Shown one piece after another: positions 43,010 through 50,061 of a stretch of DNA of 64,000 bases. This DNA comes from Pleodorina starrii (taxonomy: Eukaryota > Chlorophyta > Chlorophyceae > Chlamydomonadales > Volvocaceae): contig BRXU01000056.1 of the NCBI GenBank assembly GCA_030267565.1, positions 1-64,000 of the forward strand, in the 5' to 3' direction. Below the pieces are notes generated by a model that saw nothing but the letters and a program-made list of their open reading frames with translations, made no database searches and was not told the DNA's origin. The first letter of the stretch is position 1. Every line of letters starts with the position of its first letter. The translations under genes were made by a program, and so were the position numbers.

Positions 43010-43747
43010 CTATCGGGCCCCCTTGGAGGTTATCAGTGCAGGCACGGTCCTGGCGATGATGCGGAGGTCACTCAGCAAGGTCCACTGCACCACGTAATGG
43101 CGGTCCATACGGACACGCTCTGCATAAGTCGTATCGCTTCGTCCACTGACCTGCCACAGTCCCGTCAGACCTGGACGGGTCGCCAGGTAGTAACGCGCTG
43201 TGCTACCATAATGAGCCAACTCGTCGCGCACGATCGGACGCGGACCGACCAGGCTCATCTCACCCTTCAGAACGTTCAGAAGCTGGGGGAGTTCGTCCAG
43301 GCTCAATTTCCGCAGCATCTGCCCAATGGGCGTGACACGTGGATCGTTCGTGAGCTTGCGTTGCTCTCTCCACATGACCGCATCTTCAGGATTTTCTTTC
43401 AGATGCTGTTCCAGAACCTCATCGCCATTGACGACCATGGTCCGAAACTTCCAGCAGTTGAACTCACGACCGTCAAAGCCAATGCGGCGGTGACCGTAAA
43501 GCATCGGCCCCTTATCACGCTGCTTAATGAGCAGCGCCAGTCCAAGCATCAGCAGGCCCAGAAACGGCAGAACGAGCAAAATCAACGCAATATCGAGGGT
43601 GCGCTTGCTCGCGCCACCCAGTGGTAGGGGTTCCTTCGCGGATCTGGATCGACTCGATGTATCACCATCAAGCGTCAATGCACTGATGGGCGGGCGACGG
43701 TCCTTACCAGCTGAACATTCGATGGAAGATCTCTCTGAGCTGGACAC
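43010..43747 (-). CDS. ExoY-like sugar-1-phosphate transferase, third, diverged
   Basis: 245 residues, same family as the copies at 6676 and 20958 but clearly diverged. Seen: KRTLDIALILLVLPFLGLLM helix, GREFNCWKFRTMVVNGDEVL, LRKLSLDELPQLLNVLKGEM, SLVGPRPIVRDEL, RPGLTGLWQVSGRSDTTYAE. The N-terminal 45 residues are polar and differ. It transfers a hexose-1-phosphate to undecaprenyl phosphate. Again no other polysaccharide gene is adjacent. The gap 43748-44138 upstream holds no gene that I can support. Confidence 0.9.
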   Translation of the reverse strand: MSSSERSSIECSAGKDRRPPISALTLDGDTSSRSRSAKEPLPLGGASKRTLDIALILLVLPFLGLLMLGLALLIKQRDKGPMLYGHRRIGFDGREFNCWKFRTMVVNGDEVLEQHLKENPEDAVMWREQRKLTNDPRVTPIGQMLRKLSLDELPQLLNVLKGEMSLVGPRPIVRDELAHYGSTARYYLATRPGLTGLWQVSGRSDTTYAERVRMDRHYVVQWTLLSDLRIIARTVPALITSKGAR

Positions 43748-44138
43748 GGCTCACCCCTTACGCACAAAAACGAACAATCCATTACCAATTGAATAAAATT
43801 GTCTACGTTTCAACCGAACTGGCCACGGTCTTACCCACAAAAAGTGACAGTTGGTTAACGCCGGGCGGTCGTGCTCAAATTTTGGGATCCCCCAACGGCA
43901 CGGCACTGAATTACGTCAATAAGCTGAATCCAAGAGCTTTATAACAAGGATCAACCATAAGGGCTTCACCGTCGTCTGTACCCGCGTTTACCTAGGAGAT
44001 GATGAGGCCCGTTAACCATTTTGATTGGCAAAACCAGATATTTGGAACGGCAGTTCGTGGGGAAGGTTAATATTTACCGGAGCAGCGGTTGCCAATCCGC
44101 TCGAGCGGCGCCCACCGGTGGCAGATGTGAGAACAACA

Positions 44139-44486
44139 ATGAAACGACGTCTTCTGCTAGCTGGTCTTGCTCCCACTACAAAGGCACTGGCCGTCGCAGC
44201 AATGATGAGACGGGCCGCGTCGGACAAGGACGTCGAGGTCTTGACGACATGTCCGATCTATATCGGAAAACGGCCCAACCATGGTGAACGGATGTACTTA
44301 CAGCGCAGCCGAAGGTGCACACCGAAACCGGCGGCAGTTGCGGTAAAATCCACGGCGGGTCAGCTTACAGGGTTTCTCCCCACAGCTTCGGCTGAGTTAT
44401 TGGTAGGTCTATTGGAGCACGGTCTGATGGCTTCAGGGGAGGTGATCGAAGCCGGCCGGCTGCGGGTTCTTCTGTACACCGATTGA
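44139..44486 (+). CDS. Short HIRAN-like domain protein
   Basis: 115 residues from the ATG at 44139. The N-terminus (MKRRLLLAGLAPTTKALAVA) looks like a short export or membrane signal. The rest resembles a HIRAN domain: GERMYLQRSRRCTPKPAAVA, AVKSTAGQLTGFLPTASAEL, LVGLLEHGLMASGEV, following the AVAV-xxxGxxLGYLPR-xA-xLAxLLDxG pattern. HIRAN domains usually recognise DNA ends in helicases, so a stand-alone, possibly exported version is odd. Moderate confidence in the family; the start is uncertain. Confidence 0.5.
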   Translation: MKRRLLLAGLAPTTKALAVAAMMRRAASDKDVEVLTTCPIYIGKRPNHGERMYLQRSRRCTPKPAAVAVKSTAGQLTGFLPTASAELLVGLLEHGLMASGEVIEAGRLRVLLYTD

Positions 44487-45074
44487 CGGGTGTGGCGTCG
44501 GCACTGCAGGCAGCAATGACGGCGCTGAACGTCCTTTACGCATCGTGCTGCTAACTCAGTGACAGAAGACAGGAGCACGGCGGGATTCGGTTTGCTCATA
44601 GTCGGCTTGAAGACGCTCGCCAGCCACATGAACGCAATGATCCTAAACCACCGCCGTGTTCCGCGTTACGCGCCGATCACAAGTTGTCTGCCCTTGATCG
44701 AGCCCGGATCACGCAGCACTGAGCTGTTTCCCCAGACTAGCTCGATGGCTTTTTTGCTGACAAAGCATCGGATAGTGTCGGGTGTGCAGCGTTTCAGCCG
44801 ATCTCTTAACGGAGCAAAAATGTTTTGGCGGTATCACCATGCTATTCCTTCGGCTCTGCCCTCCTCCCTGCGGTGCCGATGATACAACAGCCCCCGGCCC
44901 GCCGCTTCCTCCTCCCTGCGGCCAGGACCGGGTGTCTTTGTCTTTGGATTACGATTTCTCCAGTCCGCGCTTCACGCGAACTACAGAACAAGAAAAAAAT
45001 CTTGGAATGGGGGAACTTTAAAATGGTTTTTGGCCTTTAGATTGCGTCCTTCACAAGTTCGTAACTATGTATCT
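44487..45074. other. Gene-poor stretch
   Basis: No supported gene. Short plus frames exist (one with two PPPCG motifs at 44850-44935), but none has a convincing ribosome-binding site, domain or paralogue. 45110-45395 is also empty. Confidence 0.5.
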
Positions 45075-45109
45075 AAAACCCCCGCCCGATGCGTCGTGCG
45101 GGGGTTTTT
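45075..45109. terminator. Bidirectional terminator
   Basis: AAAACCCCCGC and GCGGGGGTTTT arms (11 bp) with further pairing in the loop; T5 on the plus strand and a T4 run on the minus. It can end plus-strand reading and the minus CtrA-like gene. Confidence 0.85.
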
Positions 45110-45395
45110 GCTGGATAACATCCGTCATGCTCTTGACTGTAGCAGCAGTTACCATTCGCGTTGCGGGACAAGCCCCGGGACGACAGGTCAGGATGTTCCG
45201 ATAGTTCAGCTTCTGAATGACTCGTTGGAGCTGATCGTGTTCACCCTTAGTGGCGTTCCCGATGCCAAACAATCATTGCCGATTTGAGTTGCCGCTGGAG
45301 CATCGTTTGGCACGGTGATCTTGCGCCCGTTTAAGTGAACACTCGCCGGTTGCATTCTAAGGTGCGTCGAAATAGCGCCGCCCCTCGATTTAACG

Positions 45396-46100
45396 TCAAG
45401 CGCGCGCGGTGATCTGCTTTAATGATTGCGGCTCACGAAGAACGTAGCCTCGTCCCCAGACGGTCTCGATCATGTTTTGCCCATTCATGGCGTCGGACAG
45501 CTTCTTGCGCAGCTTGCAAACGAAGACGTCAACGATCTTGGCCTCCGGTTCGTCGATCCCCCCGTAAAGGTGATTCAGGAACGCTTCCTTGCCGATGACA
45601 TTGCCCTTGCGCAGACTCAGCAACTCAAGAATTTGATACTCCTTGCCGGTTAGCTTCAGTTCCTTGCCCCTGATTTCGGCCGACCGCGTATCAAAATTGA
45701 TCGTAAGATCTCCAAGCTCGACCATCGCTTGGCTATGCCCCTTGGACCGGCGGATGATTGCCTGAATGCGAGCCTGCAGTTCCTGATGGTTGAACGGCTT
45801 TGTCATGTAGTCGTCGGCGCCAAAGCCAAATCCCCGCAACTTGCTCTCGGTATCGTCCGAACCGGTCAGGATAAGAATGGGGGTGTTTATCTTCGCGATG
45901 CGGAGATGGCGCAGGACGTCCATACCGTTCATGTCAGGTAGATCGAGATCAAGAATGATGAGGTCATACTCATAGTTCTTTGCCAGATCGATACCTTCCT
46001 CCCCCGTGCCGGTTATGAACACGCCATGCTTCGCAGTCGTAAGCATGAGTTCGAGTGCTCGGGCGGTACTACGATTGTCCTCCACCACAAGTATTTGCAT
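45396..46100 (-). CDS. CtrA-type OmpR/PhoB-family response regulator, paralogue
   Basis: 234 residues from the ATG at 46100 ([20 protein letters not shown]). Receiver with Asp51 in [11 protein letters not shown], then [20 protein letters not shown], then a winged-helix output domain with [40 protein letters not shown] and [13 protein letters not shown]. The output domain follows CtrA almost word for word while the receiver and the hinge ([10 protein letters not shown]) have drifted, so this looks like a CtrA paralogue and not the housekeeping copy. The DNA-recognition helix region is preserved, so it may read CtrA boxes. No chpT/cckA gene is adjacent. Confidence 0.85.
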   Translation of the reverse strand: MQILVVEDNRSTARALELMLTTAKHGVFITGTGEEGIDLAKNYEYDLIILDLDLPDMNGMDVLRHLRIAKINTPILILTGSDDTESKLRGFGFGADDYMTKPFNHQELQARIQAIIRRSKGHSQAMVELGDLTINFDTRSAEIRGKELKLTGKEYQILELLSLRKGNVIGKEAFLNHLYGGIDEPEAKIVDVFVCKLRKKLSDAMNGQNMIETVWGRGYVLREPQSLKQITARA

Positions 46101-46288
46101 GGCTGGTCCCTTCTGGTCTTGCTCGCCGTAAAGCGGTCGAATTACCATATATGAACAACCATATACATCTATGGGTTGCATTCCGACTTCAGATATATTC
46201 CTGCCATTCCAACCTCAAAGCACCTATTCCAAACGCTAGCCTGCGCACGACAAGAGTTATCGTCCTGGAACTTACTGACGCCCCGGAT

Positions 46289-46490
46289 CTCGACGACGGC
46301 AGGCTGAACTGGTCGTCGATGACACACCGGCAGTAGCATCCGTCGGTATGCGGCTATTGAGCTGTCGATCAACGACGTAGTCACGTCTGGAAAATCCGAA
46401 CTAGAATTGGGCCAGACCATATCCAACACCTACCCGCGCATTCGGATCGCTCTCAGGTTGGGCTGCACTCAGGACAAGCTTCTACGAATG
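46289..46490 (+). pseudogene. Degenerate receiver-domain ghost related to the hybrid kinase
   Basis: In two frames this stretch still reads AELVVDDTPAVASVGMRLLS and then INDVVTSGKSELELGQTISN-TYPRIRIALRLGCTQDKL. These align with VVDDTPAVARVIARMLAS and ISDVVMPGESGLDLACAVSK-THPDIRIALMSGYNQEKL of the kinase at 40645. A stop and a deletion between them and loss of the MPG loop show it is dead. Remaining parts of 46101-46590 hold nothing recognisable. Confidence 0.7.
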
Positions 46491-46590
46491 ATGAAACAAA
46501 GGGACCGGTATTCCTAGCGCGGCTGCCGACCATATATGCGCTTGGAAGCCATCACGGGCCGCCAGCAGGCCCTCTACAGCTTCGGAGGGG

Positions 46591-46803
46591 GTGTCTGTTC
46601 TGGCCGTCTTCGGGGGAATTGCGGCTCTGGGGGCCGTTCTGGGCATCGTGGCGCTGCTCCTAATCCAGAGGCGCGGAGATGCACGGGAGTTTGGGAAGTA
46701 CCCTCTCACCTATTGCACGGCAGCAGGCGGGCAGGTCGCGTCTACAAGCGATGGCAGTCGCTTCTGTGGTATCTGGATCGATCCACCAAAACAGACGGAT
46801 TGA
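46591..46803 (+). CDS. 70-residue membrane-anchored small protein
   Basis: GTG at 46591 with GGAGGGG upstream. One N-terminal membrane helix (VFGGIAALGAVLGIVALLLI) and a short polar domain with two cysteines (LTYCTAAGGQVASTSDGSRF then CGIWIDPP). The Cys-G-G and Cys-G-I-W surroundings suggest a small folded domain held by a disulphide in the periplasm. No family recognised. Confidence 0.45.
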   Translation: MSVLAVFGGIAALGAVLGIVALLLIQRRGDAREFGKYPLTYCTAAGGQVASTSDGSRFCGIWIDPPKQTD

Positions 46804-46926
46804 TGGACGACTTGAGGGGGTGTTGCAGTTGCAGGATATGGCCGATGTCTACCGAAATTGCATTTCGGCATCCCTGCTGTGTTTTGGAACGTCTCCTAAG
46901 GCCGTTCTTTCAGACTTGAAATATGG

Positions 46927-47223
46927 TCACGTGCCCGGCTGGATCGAGACCTTGAGGCCAAGCGCCTTGGCGACCTTCATCACCGTGGACAGGGTCGGGT
47001 TTCCCTCACCGGAGAGAGCCTTACTGAGGCCGACCCGGCTCATGCCCACCTCGCGGGCCAGTGCCGTCATGTTCCGGGCTCGTGCCACAACGCCCAATGC
47101 ACGGGCGATGTAGGCCGGATCATCGCCCGACTCATCCATGACCGCCTCCAGATAGGCGGCGATGTCCTCTTCCGTCTTGAGGTAATCGGCACTGTCGTAG
47201 CGGGCAAAGGCTTCTTCGGTCAT
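46927..47223 (-). CDS. Antitoxin, HTH addiction-module type (HigA-like)
   Basis: 98 residues. N-terminal toxin-binding part (FARYDSADYLKTEEDIAAYL), then a helix-turn-helix (ARALGVVARARNMTALAREV, GMSRVGLSKALSGEGNPTLS, TVMKVAKALGLKVSI). The KTEEDIAAYLEA opening is typical of the putative addiction-module antidote family. It follows the toxin gene by three bases in the same unit (toxin first, antitoxin second), the order seen for HigBA-like pairs. It would neutralise the toxin and repress the operon. Confidence 0.9.
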   Translation of the reverse strand: MTEEAFARYDSADYLKTEEDIAAYLEAVMDESGDDPAYIARALGVVARARNMTALAREVGMSRVGLSKALSGEGNPTLSTVMKVAKALGLKVSIQPGT

Positions 47224-47226
47224 CGT

Positions 47227-47523
47227 TCAACCCTTCCATTCTGCGGCCAGAGCCTTGGCCTGGATGATGTCTTTCTCTTGGGACGACTTGTCGCCTCCGC
47301 AGAGCAGCACGATCATAACCGGGCCCCGTTGGAGGAAATACACCCGGTAGCCGGGCCCGTAGTGGATCCGCAACTCGGATACTCCGTTTCCGACAGGCTG
47401 GACGTCGCCCGGATTGCCACCGGCCAGCCGATCAAGCCGGGCCGCGATCCGGGCAACCGCCCGACGATCCTGCAGGCCGGTCAGCCAGCGGTCAAAAGTG
47501 GCACTGCGGATCAACTCGACCAT
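47227..47523 (-). CDS. Toxin, RelE/ParE superfamily (HigB-like addiction-module killer)
   Basis: 98 residues with the RelE/HigB fold order: helical N-terminal half with FDRWLTGLQDRRAVARIAAR, the middle GDVQPVGNGVSELRIHYGPG, and the beta-rich end YRVYFLQRGPVMIVLLCGGDK followed by a helix. The family cleaves mRNA at the ribosome. First gene of the pair; the start at 47523 overlaps a region with a short dyad (TTGACAACTATAGTTGTCA, near 47524-47542) which is a good candidate for the antitoxin-binding operator. Frame intact. Confidence 0.88.
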   Translation of the reverse strand: MVELIRSATFDRWLTGLQDRRAVARIAARLDRLAGGNPGDVQPVGNGVSELRIHYGPGYRVYFLQRGPVMIVLLCGGDKSSQEKDIIQAKALAAEWKG

Positions 47524-47543
47524 TTGACAACTATAGTTGTCAT
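47524..47543. promoter_or_regulatory. Dyad operator of the toxin-antitoxin operon
   Basis: TGACAACTATAGTTGTCA is a perfect 18-base palindrome directly upstream of the toxin start. This is the normal place for autoregulation by an HTH antitoxin. Confidence 0.7.
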
Positions 47544-47598
47544 AGAGGGCCTAGGCAACTACGGCCCGTCGTTCTCGAAAGATCGGACTGAGGCGAAG

Positions 47599-47996
47599 TC
47601 AGACCAACTGCTGCTTCATGAAAGACATGATGTTTCTGGCATAGGCCGCATGATTTGAGCTCGGGACAGCGCTGGCCGCTATGAACGCGAACAACGAGTT
47701 CCCCTCGGACTTGTTTTCAGCCATCGACCATCCTCAAACTCTCTTTCCGGCCCATAGCCTCTGTCCAAGACGACAGTGTTTTGGTGGTTCCGGTCAGACA
47801 AAATGTACTGTTCGACAATCGAAAGCCCTGCAGCAGGTCCCTCGATCCATTGATGGATGATCCCATCTTCCCAATGCAGGTATCCAGTGACGCCCAGCAT
47901 GAAATTGCGGGCTCTGGCCTGCTCTAGGATACGCCGATAAGCATCATCCGACGGCATCAATTCGGTATGGCTTCGATAGATCATGTAGTGAATCAT
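47599..47996 (-). pseudogene. BLUF blue-light photoreceptor with a one-base frameshift
   Basis: From 47996 the frame reads MIHYMIYRSHTELMPSDDAY, then ARARNFMLGVTGYLHWEDGI and IHQWIEGPAAGLSIVEQYIL. These carry the flavin-contact Tyr, Asn and Gln of BLUF domains. At FED, near 47725, one base appears missing; the original frame runs into a basic tail and stops at 47679, while the next frame gives SMAENKSEGNSLFAFIAASA, then AAYARNIMSFMKQQLV, ending at 47599. That restores a normal short BLUF protein with C-terminal helices. The photosensory core is complete in either case, so a shortened product might still fold. Confidence 0.75.
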
Positions 47997-48060
47997 CGGC
48001 CTCTCCAAAAACCGATCTCTCACATATGCACTGCTCGTCGAACACCTGAATTTCGGTATA

Positions 48061-48096
48061 GAAAAAGCCGCCAAAGACGGAAGGTCTTTGACGGCT
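48061..48096 (-). terminator. Minus-strand terminator between H-NS and BLUF genes
   Basis: AGCCGTCAAAGAC/GTCTTTGGCGGCT, 13-bp stem with one mismatch and 5-base loop, then TTTTTC on the minus strand. No gene was found between it and 48302, so it either backs up the H-NS terminator or ends a small RNA. Confidence 0.7.
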
Positions 48097-48265
48097 ATGA
48101 CTCGTTATGCGGTCGCGACGTAGCAGGAATTCAAAGCACTTGCACTCGGCCTTGTTTTTCCGTGCAGTTTTCTGCCTGTCGAGCATAACCTTCGGGCTGA
48201 TACCCCCCCCTGCGCGGTCTGCCGCATAACAATCGCTCTACAGATTTTCGCTCTCGAAAGAGAAC

Positions 48266-48286
48266 GGGCCGGTTCATGACCGGCCC
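48266..48286 (-). terminator. Terminator of the H-NS-like gene
   Basis: Perfect 8-bp GGGCCGGT/ACCGGCCC stem with 5-base loop, then GTTCTCTTT on the minus strand, 17 bases after the stop. Confidence 0.7.
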
Positions 48287-48302
48287 ATAGCCTTGCGCGA
48301 TC

Positions 48303-48617
48303 TCAGATGATGAGATCGGCAGGCTCGGTCCCGGCCTCGATTGCTTCCCGGAACCAGGTCGGTTGCCGGCCACGCCCTGTCCAGACCTGATCCGGATTGC
48401 TCGGATTGCGATACTTTGGGGCGACGGGCCCCCGCTTCGTGGTTTTGACCTCCGCAAGCTCGGAGAGGGAAAACCCGTATTCACGGGCCTTTTCCTCAAG
48501 ATCGCGCCTTGCTTCCGCTTTGCGGCGGTCATCATAATTGGCAATGGCCTTGTCGAGGTCCTTCTTAAGACGCTTCAGATCCTCAAGGCTCATGGTGTCG
48601 AAATCAATATCAAACAT
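48303..48617 (-). CDS. H-NS-family nucleoid protein (HvrA type)
   Basis: 104 residues. Coiled-coil oligomerisation region at about 8-55 (SLEDLKRLKKDLDKAIANYD, EARRDLEEKAREYGFSLSEL) and the DNA-binding end with PSNPDQVWTGRGRQPTWFRE, the (T/W)-GRGRxPxW motif that inserts into the minor groove of AT-rich DNA. HvrA-type members in Rhodobacter regulate photosynthesis genes; in an accessory region an H-NS protein often silences acquired DNA. Single gene, own terminator. The AT-rich gap 48618-48862 upstream is a suitable target for autoregulation. Confidence 0.92.
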   Translation of the reverse strand: MFDIDFDTMSLEDLKRLKKDLDKAIANYDDRRKAEARRDLEEKAREYGFSLSELAEVKTTKRGPVAPKYRNPSNPDQVWTGRGRQPTWFREAIEAGTEPADLII

Positions 48618-48862
48618 AGCTACCCTTACATTTTCAGTCGGCGCCCGAGTTATGTGCCATCAAATCTAAAATGAGGAGAGCATATAGACAGGAAAAAATA
48701 TTTTTCGGTCATGCGTAATGTGCAATTACCCTGCATTTTAAGGCCGTAACAAAAATCTATCACATCTCTTGAACCCAAAAGTAAGAATCGAAAGTTCTCC
48801 ATCCGGCGGGCTATGAGATCGTAATGCCTGTTCGGTTTTCTTTCGAAACAGGGATAGACAAA

Positions 48863-49156
48863 GTGATCCGTTCAGAGCTGCTGGCAAAGCTTCGACAGGA
48901 AAATCCTCATCTGTCCGCACTTGCCGCGGAAAAAGCTTTGGACACGATCCTGGATGAGATCGCCGAGGCTTTGAGCCAAGGGCACAGGGTGGAGTTGCGC
49001 GGGTTCGGGAGCTTCTTCAGCAAGGTCCGGGTCGCCCGCACGGGTCGCAATCCGAGGACTGGAGAGGCCGTGGACGTGCCGCCCAAGCGGCACATGCACT
49101 TCCGGGCCTCGAGGCAGCTCCTTAATCGGATCAACCGCCTTACAGCCCCCGGCTGA
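48863..49156 (+). CDS. HU/IHF-family DNA-binding protein, IHF-beta-like
   Basis: 97 residues from the GTG at 48863 (AGGGATAG upstream), which gives the usual opening VIRSELLAKLRQENPHLSAL; an ATG at 48824 would add 13 residues not found in the family. Core: LDEIAEALSQGHRVELRGFG, SFFSKVRVARTGRNPRTGEA, then VDVPPKRHMHFRASRQLLNR. The RNPRTGE motif at the tip of the DNA-clamping arm is conserved. Binds and bends DNA as a dimer with IHF-alpha. Divergent from the H-NS gene, so two nucleoid proteins share one AT-rich promoter region. Confidence 0.9.
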   Translation: MIRSELLAKLRQENPHLSALAAEKALDTILDEIAEALSQGHRVELRGFGSFFSKVRVARTGRNPRTGEAVDVPPKRHMHFRASRQLLNRINRLTAPG

Positions 49157-49175
49157 TACCCGCCACCTGTGCCGG

Positions 49176-49385
49176 TCAGAGCAGGTCGCATCTCGCTGAG
49201 AGAGGCGGAGCGCCTTTCCGAGGCGTTCCATACCCGATCAACAGCATGACGCCCTCGAAGTGGTCTGCACCGCATTCCAGGCAGATCCAATCCTCAGCCA
49301 GCTTGCCTTCGCAAACCAGGCAAGGGCCATCCTCAATGTCAAAATCGAGAGGAAACGGATCAGGGACCTGAGGGGCGTCGGACAT
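49176..49385 (-). CDS. 69-residue zinc-ribbon protein
   Basis: From the ATG at 49385 the product is MSDAPQVPDPFPLDFDIEDG, then CLVCEGKLAEDWICLECGAD and HFEGVMLLIGYG. The two CxxC pairs separated by ten residues form a zinc ribbon. No other domain. Convergent with the IHF gene (20 bases between stops). Such small ribbons may bind nucleic acid or proteins; function unknown. Confidence 0.6.
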   Translation of the reverse strand: MSDAPQVPDPFPLDFDIEDGPCLVCEGKLAEDWICLECGADHFEGVMLLIGYGTPRKGAPPLSARCDLL

Positions 49386-49582
49386 GGCCTGCCTTATCAA
49401 GGGAACCACGCTCAGTTTAGTGCATCTGGCGGTGCTGCGCTGACAGTTTCGCGACACTCGAACCAGGCAATCAGCAGCGTTAGCGAGTGTAAAAAATCAC
49501 ACTTCCATTTCTTGCCACTCACACTCCCACCCACGCTCAATTCGTAAAGGTCAGGAACATCTTCAAACGGGTCTTGTTCTCT

Positions 49583-49645
49583 CCCCATGAAGAGCAAACG
49601 CACTCTCTTCATGGGGACCTTCGTTCACCTTGTTCGAAGGTCCCC
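49583..49645. other. Two mutually exclusive perfect hairpins
   Basis: CCCCATGAAGAG (49583-49594) pairs with CTCTTCATGGGG (49605-49616), a perfect 12-bp stem. GGGGACCTTCG (49613-49623) pairs with CGAAGGTCCCC (49635-49645), a perfect 11-bp stem. They share the GGGG at 49613-49616, so only one complete stem can form at a time. No T-run follows. No gene is supported between 49386 and 49855. Confidence 0.7.
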
Positions 49646-49855
49646 TCATCATCTGGACAGTGCGTTGATCAGACCTGCCGGACAAAGCGCGGGTTTGTCG
49701 GGAACATCGGCATGCTAGCCCGGTTTGGGGTCGATGACAGACATCCCGCCCCACCTGATCGAGTTGGCCCGAAGGCTGCAGGAGGCTTTGCATGCTGCCG
49801 ATCTGCGTCATGAAAAACAGATCGCAGATGCGGCGCACCGCAGACCCTCATGAGA

Positions 49856-49887
49856 CAACCCCCGCGCGATCGCTCACACGGGGGTTG
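49856..49887. terminator. Hairpin, probable terminator of the RTX gene
   Basis: CAACCCCCG/CGGGGGTTG, 9-bp perfect stem, 14-base loop, 175 bases after the stop of the minus-strand RTX gene. Weak T content after it. Confidence 0.5.
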
Positions 49888-50061
49888 TTGGGCGCATAAC
49901 ACCTCATCCTGAAGTATGTCAGATCCAAGCTATCACTTCTGCAGATCACCCGCCTGATCCGGGCCGGCTGCGACGGCCCATGTCTCCACCCGCCCAGATC
50001 GGACTAAGTCAGCGCCTGTGTCGCATTTCAAGTTTAAGCTGCAGCAACAAACCCAGCCCCA

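Noticed and set aside
44832..45021. Small plus frame with two PPPCG motifs
   Set aside because: Weak translation start, no homologue in the window, and repeated CCTCCTCCCTGCGG alone explains the motif; likely chance.
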